A DNA stretch of 64,000 nucleotides, from contig NZ_LVYV01000009.1 of NCBI RefSeq assembly GCF_001618955.1, forward strand, positions 1 to 64,000, given 5' to 3'. Both the position numbers and the translations under genes were made by a program. The notes beneath the pieces were generated by a model. That model made no database searches. It saw nothing but the letters and a program-made list of their open reading frames with translations, and was not told the origin of the DNA. Shown piece after piece: positions 36,204-45,138 of this stretch (positions are counted from its first letter, which is position 1; every line of letters begins with the position of its first letter). The DNA is from Tardiphaga robiniae. Lineage in GTDB: Bacteria; Pseudomonadota; Alphaproteobacteria; Rhizobiales; Xanthobacteraceae.

Positions 36204-36857
36204 ATGGCCAACGCAACACTCACCATCAGCAGCAAGAACTACTCGTCGTGGTCATTGCGAGGGTGGCTGCTGACAAAATTCTCAGGCCTTGAGTTCGACG
36301 AAGTCGTTACGGCGCCGGACGATGCCTCCGCCAAGGCCGAGATCCTGTTGCTGTCCTCATCGATCCTGGTGCCCTGCCTGCGCCATGAAGGGGCGGTGGT
36401 CTGGGATACGCTGGCAATCGCCGAATATCTCAACGAGATCATGCCGGAAGCCAAGCTACTGCCGGCGGACCGCATCCTGCGGGCGCATTGCCGCTCGATT
36501 TCGGGCGAAATCCACTCCGGCTTCACGACATTGCGGGCGTCGTTGCCGGTCAACATCAAGGGGCATTTTCCGAACTTCAAGGTGTGGTCGCGGGCACAGG
36601 CCGACATCGACCGGATCTGTACGATCTGGCGCGAGTGTCTGTCGAAGTCCGGCGGCCCTTTCCTGTTCGGCGCCCGCAGCATGGCGGACGCCATGTATGC
36701 GCCGGTGGTGACGCGCTTCGCGACCTATGACGTCAAGCTCGATCCGCAGCTATCAGCCTATGCCAGCACCATAATGAACCTGCCCGAAATGCAGGAATGG
36801 ATTGCCGCGGCCAGGCAGGAGCCTACCGATATCGAAGAGCTCGAGGTTGAGTACTGA
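36204..36857 (+). CDS. Glutathione S-transferase family protein
   Basis: 217-residue GST: N-terminal thioredoxin-like domain with KNYSSWSLRGWLL (catalytic Ser/Tyr region) and VPCLRHEGAVVWDTLAIAEYL (glutathione-binding Pro and the E/D-S/T turn, here WDT), C-terminal helical domain from about 90. The substrate is unknown. Start ATG 36204 is preceded by GGGGGATAA. Divergent from phaZ. Confidence 0.9.
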   Translation: MANATLTISSKNYSSWSLRGWLLTKFSGLEFDEVVTAPDDASAKAEILLLSSSILVPCLRHEGAVVWDTLAIAEYLNEIMPEAKLLPADRILRAHCRSISGEIHSGFTTLRASLPVNIKGHFPNFKVWSRAQADIDRICTIWRECLSKSGGPFLFGARSMADAMYAPVVTRFATYDVKLDPQLSAYASTIMNLPEMQEWIAAARQEPTDIEELEVEY

Positions 36858-37131
36858 TTGATAGTTCGGCAATGCCGCGCCGGCTTACGGATCGGGCAGG
36901 GCGTGCTCAACTTGTATCCAGAATTTGTAGCGCTCGCCCGGGGATTTGTGCAGTTTGGCCGCCAGATCATCTGCTAACGAGCGCGATTGGTATCAAAACG
37001 CCTTTGACGCCAGCTGGCGCGATTTTCGCATAGCAGCAATTTCTCGCGAGCCGCATTGCGTTGGCTGCCGATCGGTTGTGCGCCAATCACAGTTCGGTCC
37101 CCGGGTGTTTTTAAACACGTTGGAGGATCCC

Positions 37132-38270
37132 ATGAATGTACATGCTGCGATCGACCTCAAATGGCCTGGGCTTAAGCACCCGAACGGCGACCCTCTCCGC
37201 CTGAATCATGGGGATTTCGTAGCGATCGATCGGCACAAGGACACGACATACGAGGCGACCTATCGCCCGCAGGCACTTTATAGCCGCGCCAATGAGGGCT
37301 TTCACGCCAACAACGAAACCTTCCTCCTCCATGAGGTCGCGACCAATCTGCCGATTTATCGCGAAGACACCGGCCCTACCGACTTCCATCTGCATCTTCC
37401 ACCAGGCGGCTTCCAGCTCGTGCTGGTCACGTCTGGCATGTTCACCTTCGATTACGATGGGCGCTTCTACAATGTCGGCCCTGGCGCAGTGATGCTGCAA
37501 AGCGCGATCGTGCATCGTCAGCTGTTCTACACCTGGTCGGGATTGTCTACCGAGGAGAACCTGAAGACGCCGCAGACGGTGGTGCCCGATCCCCTCTCCA
37601 TGGGCTACTCCGGCAAATTTCTCGAAGCCTTCGTAACCGATCCGACGACCTTCCCGAACCCGACAATCGTGGGTCCGGATCAGATCAACGAAGCCGAGAC
37701 GCCACGCGTGGCCTGGACCCTGCTCTGCATGATCGCCCCGACGATGCAGGCTTCTGGCTTCAGGATCCGCTGGCGCTGGATGCGCTCTTCAAGCTGCTGG
37801 CTGATGACACCATCAAGTCGGCGGCGCCCGTCTATGTGCGCGATATTGGCATCGAGGCTCCGAGCGGTCATCTTGTCACCGGTCACATCATCGCAACCGA
37901 TCCGCATGGCAAGTCCCTCTTGCCGAAGAGCTCCTCGGCGGCCGTGGATGCCGCCTCTTTCGCGAAAGGTGAGGTTGTCATCTATCGCGTCATTCGCGGC
38001 AAGGCCGAATTCAGGGATAGTGCCGGAAAGACGTTCGAACTTGCGGCCGGTGACGTGGTGACGGCGGGCAAGAATTCGACCAGCCTCATCGGGATGGGCG
38101 AAAATACGCAAGTCCTCCGACTGGGCCTTCTGAAGGGCATGGAGCAGCTTCGCAGTTGGACGCCGACCCAGCGCGATGAAATCGACGGCCTGGCGGCCAA
38201 GATCATTACACAGAAGGATATCCGTCCCCTGCGAACCGAGGGCAAGCCTGTCGGCTATCTGTACGCGTAA
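37132..38270 (+). pseudogene. Two-cupin protein gene broken by a one-base frameshift
   Basis: ATG 37132 (GGAGG upstream) opens a frame that reads as a cupin protein (HLHLPPGGFQLVLVTSG, GPGAVMLQ) up to about EAETPRVAWT near 37715, then turns Arg-rich. The frame continues meaningfully one base over: DDAGFWLQDPLALDALF, ADDTIKSAAPVYVRDIGIE, then a second domain (AKGEVVIYRVIRGKAEF, ELAAGDVVTAG) to TAA at 38270. Restoring one base near 37718-37735 gives 379 residues. Either a recent inactivating deletion, a sequencing error, or a -1 shift; no slippery heptamer is evident. Confidence 0.72.
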
Positions 38271-38319
38271 TCGCCGGTCGGCGCAGTGCACCGCCGCCCC
38301 CTAAGCAGGCAAACGGCTA

Positions 38320-38529
38320 TCACGCTGTACGTGGCAGCCGCCATCCGACCACGCGTGCCTCGACCATGCTGCCCGTCTCGGCATTGCGCCATTCGCCATC
38401 TGTGAAGACGCAAGGAAAGGGGAGCTGATAGGTGCCGCTGTGGTCCTCGCACAACACTTGCACCGCCTGATCAGGCTCAGGATCACCCTGGCCATCGAAT
38501 TCGGCCAGCCGTCGTTCACGCGTCGCCAT
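38320..38529 (-). CDS. Small conserved-looking hypothetical protein
   Basis: 69 residues, MATRERRLAEFDGQG through VEARVVGWRLP. It has a compact arrangement with LCEDHSGTYQLPFPC and GEWRNAETG, consistent with a small beta-rich fold. I recall similar small proteins in Bradyrhizobium-type genomes, but no function. Opposite strand to both neighbours, with no other gene overlapping in a credible frame. Confidence 0.6.
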   Translation of the reverse strand: MATRERRLAEFDGQGDPEPDQAVQVLCEDHSGTYQLPFPCVFTDGEWRNAETGSMVEARVVGWRLPRTA

Positions 38530-38646
38530 GAGGTGCTCCGGTCAAGGAACGGGCGGGCATCTTCTTCGTTCCCATCACACCTGGTTGACAGCCGGGCGCC
38601 AGCACCGCTTGGTCTTGGCGGCATGACGGACATGATGGGGACAACG

Positions 38647-39027
38647 ATGCGCCGCCGAACAATCCTTGCGATGACATTGGTGACCATTTTGGGCGCCGCC
38701 AAGGCGCAGGCGCAGGATGTGCCGGGAATCGAGATCTGCACGGTCGAAAAGACCATGGAGCGCCGCACCAGCTGCCTGCAAAGCAACGTCAATTTCCTGC
38801 AGCAGACGCTGGGCAAGCTGCGGCTTGATCAGCAACAGCGGCTGGATGCGGCCAATCGGCAGGTCGAGGCGCTGAAGGCTACCGTCGTTGCCCTGCAGAA
38901 AACCGTGGAGGAGCTGCAGGCGGCGCAGAAGAAGCCGGTGTCGGCTGCGAAGGAAGCTCCGGCCGCCGCGAAAGACGCGCCGGCGGCCAAGGATGCGCCA
39001 GCGCCTGCCAAGGATGCGGCGAAGTAG
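38647..39027 (+). CDS. Secreted coiled-coil protein with Ala/Lys/Pro-rich tail
   Basis: 126 residues. Signal peptide 1-22 (MRRRTILAMT, cleavage at AQA-QDV). A Cys pair follows (ICTVEKTMERRTSCLQ), then a heptad-like helix (about 45-90, LGKLRLDQQQRLDAANRQV) and an unstructured tail rich in AAKDAPA repeats. ATG 38647 has GGGGA upstream; in-frame ATGs at 38623, 38632 and 38635 are alternatives. Probably periplasmic; function unknown. Confidence 0.65.
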   Translation: MRRRTILAMTLVTILGAAKAQAQDVPGIEICTVEKTMERRTSCLQSNVNFLQQTLGKLRLDQQQRLDAANRQVEALKATVVALQKTVEELQAAQKKPVSAAKEAPAAAKDAPAAKDAPAPAKDAAK

Positions 39028-39039
39028 GGTGCTCTCGTC

Positions 39040-40257
39040 CTACTCGCTGCTCAGCACGGGTCCGAACAGTTCCCAGCGTTCGCCCTTGAAACGCATCATC
39101 TGCAACTGCTGCAGCGGGCTGTAGTCGGTTGGGCTGGTCTTGACGCGGGTACCGGGCAGGAAGATGCCGACCTCATAATCGAGGCTCGTGGCCTGCTTCA
39201 TCACATTCTCCCGCGTGAGCGTGTCACCGCAACGTTCAAGGATATGCGCCAGCGTGCGCGCGATGCCGAAGCCGTACAGCGTGTAGATGTCGTTCTTGTC
39301 GCCGTCGGGATAATACTTGTCCATGAACGCGAGCCATTCCTTGATGGTCGGATCGTCCTTCCACTGCGGATCGGTCGGGTCTTTCATATAGGCCGCGCTG
39401 ATCACGCCCTGCGCATTGTCGAAGCCTGCCGGCTTGATCACCGAGCCGACCGATTGCGACACGTTGACCAGCATCTGCACCGGCTTCCAGTTCAGCTCGG
39501 CCACCTTCTTGATCGCCTGCGCGGCAAACTTGGGCGAGGCAATGTTCAGGAACACGTCGGGGTTGGCGGTCCTGATCTGGACGATCTGCGAATCCACTGT
39601 CGGCGAACTGGTCTCGAAGCTCGCCTGTACCGTGATCATCTTGTCGGCCTTGTCGCCGAGCCCTTCGCGCACGCCGCTGAAATAGTCCTTCCCCATGTCG
39701 TCGTTCTGGAACAGTACGCCGATCCTGGCATCGGGATGGTTCTTCAGGATCCACGCCGCCCAGATACGCCCCTCATTGTGGTAGCTGGGCGACCAGCCCA
39801 TGGTCCACGGGAAGTGCTTTGGGTCGGCCCATTTCGAGGCGCCGGACGATACGAAGAGATGCGGCACCTTCTTGATGTTCATGTATTTCTGGATCGCGGA
39901 ATTCGTCGCCGTCCCCAGCGGATTGAACAGCAGCAACACTTCGTCGCTCTCGACCAGCTTGCGCGCCTGTTCCACTGTCTTCGGCGGCGAGTAGGCATCA
40001 TCATAGCTGATGAAATTGATCTTGCGGCCATTGATGCCGCCCTGATCGTTCAGCATCCTGAAATACGCCGCTTCGGATTTTCCGATCGAGGCATAGGACG
40101 ATGCCGGCCCGCTATAGGGCATGATATTGCCGACCTTGATCTCGGTGTCGCTGGCACCCGGATCGTATTTCTTCTGCGCGTGGGATGGCGTAGCGAGCGA
40201 GCCGAACATGAGCGCGGAAAGTGCGAGAGTCATCCCGCGGGGCAATGTCCTGAGCAT
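39040..40257 (-). CDS. Orphan ABC substrate-binding protein, copy 1
   Basis: 405-residue type I periplasmic binding protein (Peripla_BP_6). Signal peptide 1-27 with SHA-QKKYD cleavage. GNIMPYSGPASSYASIGK, SYDDAYSPPKTVEQARKLVE and the C-terminal LQQLQMMRFKGERWELFGP define a distinct subgroup shared with the next gene. ATG 40257 follows GAGGA; extension to 40275 is possible. No permease or ATPase is adjacent. It lies tandem with copy 2 (174-bp gap), which suggests duplication. It could serve the Liv-type system at 22559-25928 in trans or one outside the window. Confidence 0.88.
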   Translation of the reverse strand: MLRTLPRGMTLALSALMFGSLATPSHAQKKYDPGASDTEIKVGNIMPYSGPASSYASIGKSEAAYFRMLNDQGGINGRKINFISYDDAYSPPKTVEQARKLVESDEVLLLFNPLGTATNSAIQKYMNIKKVPHLFVSSGASKWADPKHFPWTMGWSPSYHNEGRIWAAWILKNHPDARIGVLFQNDDMGKDYFSGVREGLGDKADKMITVQASFETSSPTVDSQIVQIRTANPDVFLNIASPKFAAQAIKKVAELNWKPVQMLVNVSQSVGSVIKPAGFDNAQGVISAAYMKDPTDPQWKDDPTIKEWLAFMDKYYPDGDKNDIYTLYGFGIARTLAHILERCGDTLTRENVMKQATSLDYEVGIFLPGTRVKTSPTDYSPLQQLQMMRFKGERWELFGPVLSSE

Positions 40258-40431
40258 CGTTTCCTCTGACGTCATTTATTTCCGCAGTGCGGTCTATCCA
40301 AATGGACGACCAATCGCTGCAGCTTGCGTCGAGTATGCACGAATGAGGAGAGGGGGCCAGCAACGAGAGCGCGTGGCTCAGCACGCGTGCGTCCCCTCTG
40401 GCTCAAGAGAGGGGACGCCGGAGCGTATCGC

Positions 40432-41658
40432 TTACGAGTTCTTCTCGCCGGACATCAGCGGACCGAACAGTTCCCAGCTTTCGCCCTTGAAGCGCTGCAT
40501 CTGAAGCTGCTCCAGCGGGCTGAAGTCGGTCGAGCTGGTCTTGATCTTGGTACCCGGCAGATAGATGCCAATCTCCATGTTCAGGCTCGCCGCCTGCTTC
40601 ATGATGTTTTCACGCGTGAGGTCGTCGCCGCATTGCTTGAGCACCTGGACGATGCCCTGCGAGACGCCGTAGCCGAACACGGTGGCGCCGTCTTCCTTGT
40701 CGCCCTCGGGATAATACTTGTCCATGAAGGCCGACCATTCCAGCATGCCGGGATCGTTCTTCCATGTCGGATCCTTGGGATCCTTCATATAGGCCGCGCT
40801 GAGCACGTCCTGCGAGTTGGCATAGCCCGCAGGCTTCATCACGCTGCCGACAGATGCCGAGACATTGGTGACGATATGAACGGGCTTCCAGCCCATTTCG
40901 CCGATCTTCTTGATCGCCTGCGCAGCGAATTTTGGCGTGGCGATGTTGATGAAGACATCCGGATTGGCTGCCTTGATCTGCACGATCTGTGAATCCACCG
41001 TCGGTGAAGCAGTCTCGTAGGGCACCTCAGAGACGATGTAGTCCTTGGCCTTGTCACCAAAGCCCTCATGGAGTCCGATGATGTAATCCTTGCCGAAGTC
41101 GTCATTGGCATAGAGCACGCCGACTTTCTTGCCGGGATGATTTTTCATGATGTATTGCGCGTAGATGCGCGCCTCGGCCTGGTAGCTCGGCTGCCAGCCC
41201 ATGGTCCATGGGAAGTTCTTCGGATCGGCCCATTTCGCGGCGCCCGTCGAGACGAACAGTTGCGGCACCTTCTTGGTGTTCATGTATTTCTGGATCGCCG
41301 TATTTCCCGGCGTGCCGAGCGGGTTCATGATGAACAGCACTTCGTCATTCTCGACCAGCTTGCGCGCCTGCTCCACCGTCTTCGGCGGGCTGTAGCCGTC
41401 GTCATAGCTGATAAAAGTGATCTTGCGGCCGTTGATGCCGCCCTTCTCGTTGATCATCTTGAAATAGGCGGCCTCGGTCTTGCCGATCGTTGCGTAGGAG
41501 GACGCCGGGCCGCTATACGGCATGATGTTGCCGATCTTGATCTCGGTATCGGTGGCGCCAGTATCATATTTCTTCTGCGCGTGGCTCGTGGTGGACGTAA
41601 GCGCTGCGACAACGCCGGCGAGCAAAGTTGCTCGCAGAACTTTCCAGTCATGCTGCAT
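40432..41658 (-). CDS. Orphan ABC substrate-binding protein, copy 2
   Basis: 408-residue paralogue of copy 1, colinear throughout: signal peptide 1-27 ending SHA-QKKYD, GNIMPYSGPASSYATIGK, YDDGYSPPKTVEQARKLVE, C-terminal LEQLQMQRFKGESWELFGP. ATG 41658 has GGAGGA 9 bp upstream. Differences concentrate in ligand-cleft segments (for example FQNDDMGKDYFSGV in copy 1 against YANDDFGKDYIIGL), so ligands may differ. Followed by copy 1, preceded by the convergently placed hydratase gene's stop. Confidence 0.88.
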   Translation of the reverse strand: MQHDWKVLRATLLAGVVAALTSTTSHAQKKYDTGATDTEIKIGNIMPYSGPASSYATIGKTEAAYFKMINEKGGINGRKITFISYDDGYSPPKTVEQARKLVENDEVLFIMNPLGTPGNTAIQKYMNTKKVPQLFVSTGAAKWADPKNFPWTMGWQPSYQAEARIYAQYIMKNHPGKKVGVLYANDDFGKDYIIGLHEGFGDKAKDYIVSEVPYETASPTVDSQIVQIKAANPDVFINIATPKFAAQAIKKIGEMGWKPVHIVTNVSASVGSVMKPAGYANSQDVLSAAYMKDPKDPTWKNDPGMLEWSAFMDKYYPEGDKEDGATVFGYGVSQGIVQVLKQCGDDLTRENIMKQAASLNMEIGIYLPGTKIKTSSTDFSPLEQLQMQRFKGESWELFGPLMSGEKNS

Positions 41659-41831
41659 GGTCAAGTGTCCTCCCTATGCTTCGATCAACCGTCTCGGCCT
41701 GTCTGTGCAGGCTGTTGTGATGCGGCTCGAATGCCGGGAGTATGCACCAAGCCTCGAAGTTGGAAAGCTGACTTAATCAGCAAAGCGTGACGCGGCGCAC
41801 AACGCCGCGTCGGTGTGTTTGTGCGTTGCGC

Positions 41832-42659
41832 TCACTTGCCGGTGAATTTCGCCGGGCGCTTCTCGAGAAACGACGCCATGCCTTCGCGGAAATCCGCTGT
41901 GCGAAACAGCGGCAGCAATTGCAGGAACACGTGATGGACGTGGTCGCCAAAGCTCTCGGACAGACCTGAGCGCATCATGCGTTTGGCAGCCTGCACTGCG
42001 AGCGGCGCATTGGCGGCAATCTCGGCCGCCACTGCATTGGCGCGCGTCATCAATTCCGCATCATCAACCACCTCGTTGGCAAGGCCCATTTCGAGGCTTT
42101 CGCGCGCCGACAGTGTGCGGCCTGTGAAGATCAGCTCGGCTGCCTTGGCCCAGCCAATCATGCGCGGCAGAAACCAGGTGCCGCCGGATTCAGGCACCAC
42201 GCCACGTTTCACGAAGGCCGCGGCGAATTTGGCACTCTCCGCCATGATGCGCATGTCGCAGCCGAGCGCGACGTCCATGCCATAGCCGGCGGCGGCACCA
42301 TTCATGGCGCATATGGTCGGCTTCTCCATGTTGAACATCACGATCGGGGGCGCGGTCTTGAGATCGAGCGTGGTGCGGCTGTTGTTGGCGTCATTGGTGG
42401 AGCCGATGCCGGTGCCCTTGGTGGCGCTAGCCATGTCCAGCCCGGCGCAGAAGGCGCGGCCGGTGGCCGTCAGGATCACCACGCGGACTTCGGGATCAGC
42501 GTCCGCTTTCAGGAACAGTTCGCTGAGCTGCGACAGCATCTCGCGTGAGATCGTGTTCAACCGTTGCGGGCGATTGAGCGTGACGGTCGCGATGCCATGG
42601 GCGACAGAGTAGAGCACTTCGTCATCGGCTTCAGGCGCAACTGCGGTGTCGGTCGGCAT
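41832..42659 (-). CDS. Enoyl-CoA hydratase/isomerase family protein
   Basis: 275-residue crotonase. [18 protein letters not shown] at the N-terminus, oxyanion segments FCAGLDMAS and AAGYGMDVALGCDMRI, and PESGGTWFLPRMIG with the catalytic Glu, so this is a conventional enoyl-CoA hydratase candidate. ATG 42659 chosen; the extension to 42782 crosses the divergent promoter region. Divergent from the SMP-30 gene (179-bp gap). Its metabolic partner is unclear. Confidence 0.9.
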   Translation of the reverse strand: MPTDTAVAPEADDEVLYSVAHGIATVTLNRPQRLNTISREMLSQLSELFLKADADPEVRVVILTATGRAFCAGLDMASATKGTGIGSTNDANNSRTTLDLKTAPPIVMFNMEKPTICAMNGAAAGYGMDVALGCDMRIMAESAKFAAAFVKRGVVPESGGTWFLPRMIGWAKAAELIFTGRTLSARESLEMGLANEVVDDAELMTRANAVAAEIAANAPLAVQAAKRMMRSGLSESFGDHVHHVFLQLLPLFRTADFREGMASFLEKRPAKFTGK

Positions 42660-42838
42660 CGGGCTTCCTCGGATTTTTGTGTTTTCGTTGTCCGCAGCTA
42701 AAGCTGAATGGAAATTCCACGCAAGTGGCCATGCATTTGCGCGGCTTGGCAGCGCAGGACATGTTTGCTCTACTTCGGCCACGCTGCGTCACCCGCCGAA
42801 GGTGCGATAACAAACCAAGAAAATGTCAGGGAGTTTCC

Positions 42839-43774
42839 ATGTCCAGCCCCAATATCCGCGTCCTCGCCACCGATCTCGCATTCCCCGAAGGCCCGGTGGT
42901 GATGCCGGACGGGTCCGTCATTCTGGTTGAAATCCGTGCGCAGCAGTTGACGCGAGTCTGGCCCGATGGCCGCAAGGAAGTGGTCGCGAAAATTCCCGGC
43001 GGCCCGAATGGCGCTGCGCTCGGTCCGGACGGCAAGATGTATCTCTGCAACAATGGAGGTTTCAGCTGGGCGGCATCGCGCGGCGCCATCATGCCCGGTG
43101 CGCCGGAGCCGCATGAATATATCGGCGGCTCGATCCAGCGCGTGGACCTCTCTAACGGCAAGGTCGAAACCCTGTTCGACAAATGCGGTGCGCATCCGCT
43201 GAAGGGGCCGAACGATCTGGTGTTCGACAAGCAGGGTGGGCTCTGGTTCACCGATCTCGGCAAACGCCGGCACCGCGATATGGATGTCGGCGCGTTCTAT
43301 TACATGAAGCCGGGTGCCACCGAAGTCGTCGAAGGGCATTTCGGCATGTTGCCGGCCAATGGCATCGGCCTGTCGCCGGACGAGAAGACCGTCTATGTGG
43401 CCGAGACGCCGACGGCGCGGTTGTGGGCCTTCGACGTCGGCGCGCCGGGCGAAGTGAAGCCGAGCGAGGTGATCTATCGCGGCGAGCGCGGCCGTCCCAT
43501 CGCGGGCCTTGGCGGCTATCAGATGTTCGATTCTCTCGCGGTTGAAGCCTCCGGCAACGTCTGCGTCGCAACGCTGGTCAGCGGCTGCATCTCGGTGATT
43601 GCGCCGGATGGAAAATTGGTGGAACAGATACAAACTGGCGACCGCGTCACCACGAATATCGCATTCGGCGGCCCCGAGCTGAAGACGGCCTATATCACGC
43701 TGTCAGGCAAGGGCGAGCTGATCGCGATGGACTGGCCGCGCGGTGGCTTGCCGCTCAATTTCTTGAACAAGTAG
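42839..43774 (+). CDS. SMP-30/gluconolactonase family protein
   Basis: 311-residue six-bladed beta-propeller lactonase. Metal-binding Glu18 in LAFPEGPVV; Asn in GPNDLVF and NGIGLSPDE and Asp in the fourth blade fit the family's calcium or zinc site. Expected to open a sugar or aromatic-derived lactone in the cytoplasm. ATG 42839 follows CAGGGAG. Followed by a small Rhizobiales-type palindrome. Confidence 0.9.
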   Translation: MSSPNIRVLATDLAFPEGPVVMPDGSVILVEIRAQQLTRVWPDGRKEVVAKIPGGPNGAALGPDGKMYLCNNGGFSWAASRGAIMPGAPEPHEYIGGSIQRVDLSNGKVETLFDKCGAHPLKGPNDLVFDKQGGLWFTDLGKRRHRDMDVGAFYYMKPGATEVVEGHFGMLPANGIGLSPDEKTVYVAETPTARLWAFDVGAPGEVKPSEVIYRGERGRPIAGLGGYQMFDSLAVEASGNVCVATLVSGCISVIAPDGKLVEQIQTGDRVTTNIAFGGPELKTAYITLSGKGELIAMDWPRGGLPLNFLNK

Positions 43775-43779
43775 CCCGA

Positions 43780-43823
43780 GCGCGATCAGCAAAAGTGGAA
43801 GCCGGTTTTGCGTCCGATCGCGC
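43780..43823. repeat. Small dispersed palindrome (class 3)
   Basis: GCGCGATC (43780-43787) pairs with GATCGCGC (43816-43823), and inside it GCAAAA (43789-43794) with TTTTGC (43806-43811). The core AAAAGTGGAAGCCGGTTTTG resembles a small palindrome scattered through Rhizobiales genomes. It lies directly after the SMP-30 stop and could act as a transcript end. Confidence 0.7.
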
Positions 43824-43844
43824 GTCTAGAACGAAGGAAGACCG

Positions 43845-44438
43845 ATGCCGTGGCTTGAACCCGTTACGCTCTCTGGCCCTCACGCCCGGCTCGAACCTCT
43901 TGCCAAAGATCACTGCGATGGCCTGATCGAGGCCGCCAAGTCAGGCGACCTTTCGAAGATCTGGTACACCGCGATCCCGACGCCGGAAAAGATGAGCGCC
44001 GAGATTGACCGTCGGCTCGCTCTGCAGGCATCAGGCGCGATGCTGCCATTCACGGTGAAGGATGCCGACGGCAAGATCGCTGGCATGACGACCTATATGA
44101 ATGTCGATGCCGCCAACCGCCGGGTCGAGATCGGCTCGACCTGGTATGGCAAGTGGGTGCAGCGCACCGCGCTCAATACCCAGTGCAAGCTCCTGCTGTT
44201 GCAGCATGCTTTCGAAAAGCTGGATTGCATCGCGGTGGAATTCCGCACGCATTTCTTCAACCACCAGTCCCGTCGTGCCATCGAGCGGCTCGGCGCCAAG
44301 CAGGACGGCATCCTGCGCAATCATCAGATCGCGCCGAACGGCACGCTGCGCGACACGGTTGTCTATAGTATCTTGCCCGGCGAATGGCCGACGGTGAAGG
44401 CGCATCTGACCTATCAGCTGGACGAGAAGCCGCGCTGA
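43845..44438 (+). CDS. GNAT-family N-acetyltransferase (RimJ/RimL type)
   Basis: 197-residue acetyltransferase with the GNAT core: beta strand TVKDADGKIAGMTTYMN, then RRVEIGSTWYGKWVQRTALN (the acetyl-CoA loop region) and HFFNHQSRRAIERLGAKQDGI, typical of RimJ/RimL-like proteins. The substrate is unknown: ribosomal protein N-terminus, antibiotic or metabolite. Converges with the TetR gene (3 bp between stops). Confidence 0.88.
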   Translation: MPWLEPVTLSGPHARLEPLAKDHCDGLIEAAKSGDLSKIWYTAIPTPEKMSAEIDRRLALQASGAMLPFTVKDADGKIAGMTTYMNVDAANRRVEIGSTWYGKWVQRTALNTQCKLLLLQHAFEKLDCIAVEFRTHFFNHQSRRAIERLGAKQDGILRNHQIAPNGTLRDTVVYSILPGEWPTVKAHLTYQLDEKPR

Positions 44439-44441
44439 CGA

Positions 44442-45020
44442 TCAGACGGCGGTGCGTCGCTTGCGGGCTGGCAGATAAATCCGGTCAATCAGGCGATTGC
44501 AATAATCGGGTGTCGGTATCTGTTCGCTGAATAGCGCGCGATAGATGATCGGCGCCACCACATGGTCAATCACCTCGTCGATGTCGAAGGGCGTCTCGCC
44601 GCGCGCTTTGGCGCGTGCGTTAAGGGTGGTGAGGTGATCGCAGGTGAAGCCCGCGCAGGCGCTGGGCAGTCCCTCCTTCAGTGCCGACAACACGTCCCGC
44701 ATCAAGGCCTGGCCGACTGGGGACGACATCTCTTCGGCATATTGCTCGATGAAGGCGCGCAGATCGGTTTCGACCGCACCAGTGTCGTCGGGATCTGCGA
44801 TCGGCCGCAGCCGCGCCACGGCGACGTCGGCGAGCAGCGCGGAGAGATCGCCCCAGCGCCGATAGATGGTCGACGGCGTCACGCCAGCCTCGGCAGCGAT
44901 TTGCGGCACGGTGATCTGGTTTCGGGTGGAAAGAGCCCCCAATTTGCGGACAGCATCATGCACGGCGCTCTGTATCCGCGCGCTGCGTCCACCGATCCGG
45001 ACCCGTTCCTTCACCGTCAC
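44442..45020 (-). CDS. TetR-family repressor
   Basis: 192-residue TetR protein. HTH near residues 35-60 (TVPQIAAEAGVTPSTIYRRW), C-terminal ligand domain (TetR_C type). GTG 45020 is preferred because GGGAG lies 6 bp upstream; GTG 45041 is an alternative. It is divergent from an MFS gene, with a 25-bp dyad at 45061-45085 in the gap, so it very likely represses that transporter and itself. Confidence 0.88.
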   Translation of the reverse strand: MTVKERVRIGGRSARIQSAVHDAVRKLGALSTRNQITVPQIAAEAGVTPSTIYRRWGDLSALLADVAVARLRPIADPDDTGAVETDLRAFIEQYAEEMSSPVGQALMRDVLSALKEGLPSACAGFTCDHLTTLNARAKARGETPFDIDEVIDHVVAPIIYRALFSEQIPTPDYCNRLIDRIYLPARKRRTAV

Positions 45021-45060
45021 ATCGTTCTCCCACGGTCGCACCTGTGCGAAAACTGAGATC

Positions 45061-45085
45061 CTTAACGCAAAATATTTGCATTAAG
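45061..45085. promoter_or_regulatory. 25-bp dyad, probable TetR operator
   Basis: CTTAACGCAAAA, T, ATTTGCATTAAG: 12-bp half-sites with two mismatches. A further half-site, TAATGCAA (45107-45114), lies closer to the MFS start. Length and symmetry are typical of TetR operators. Confidence 0.7.
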
Positions 45086-45138
45086 CTCTCGGGCGACCTA
45101 GATGCCTAATGCAATTACTTAGCTTTTAGGAACGAGCC

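Noticed and set aside
39040-41658. The two binding proteins as members of the Liv-type importer operon
   Set aside because: They lie 12 kb away on the same strand with many unrelated genes between; only a functional link is possible.
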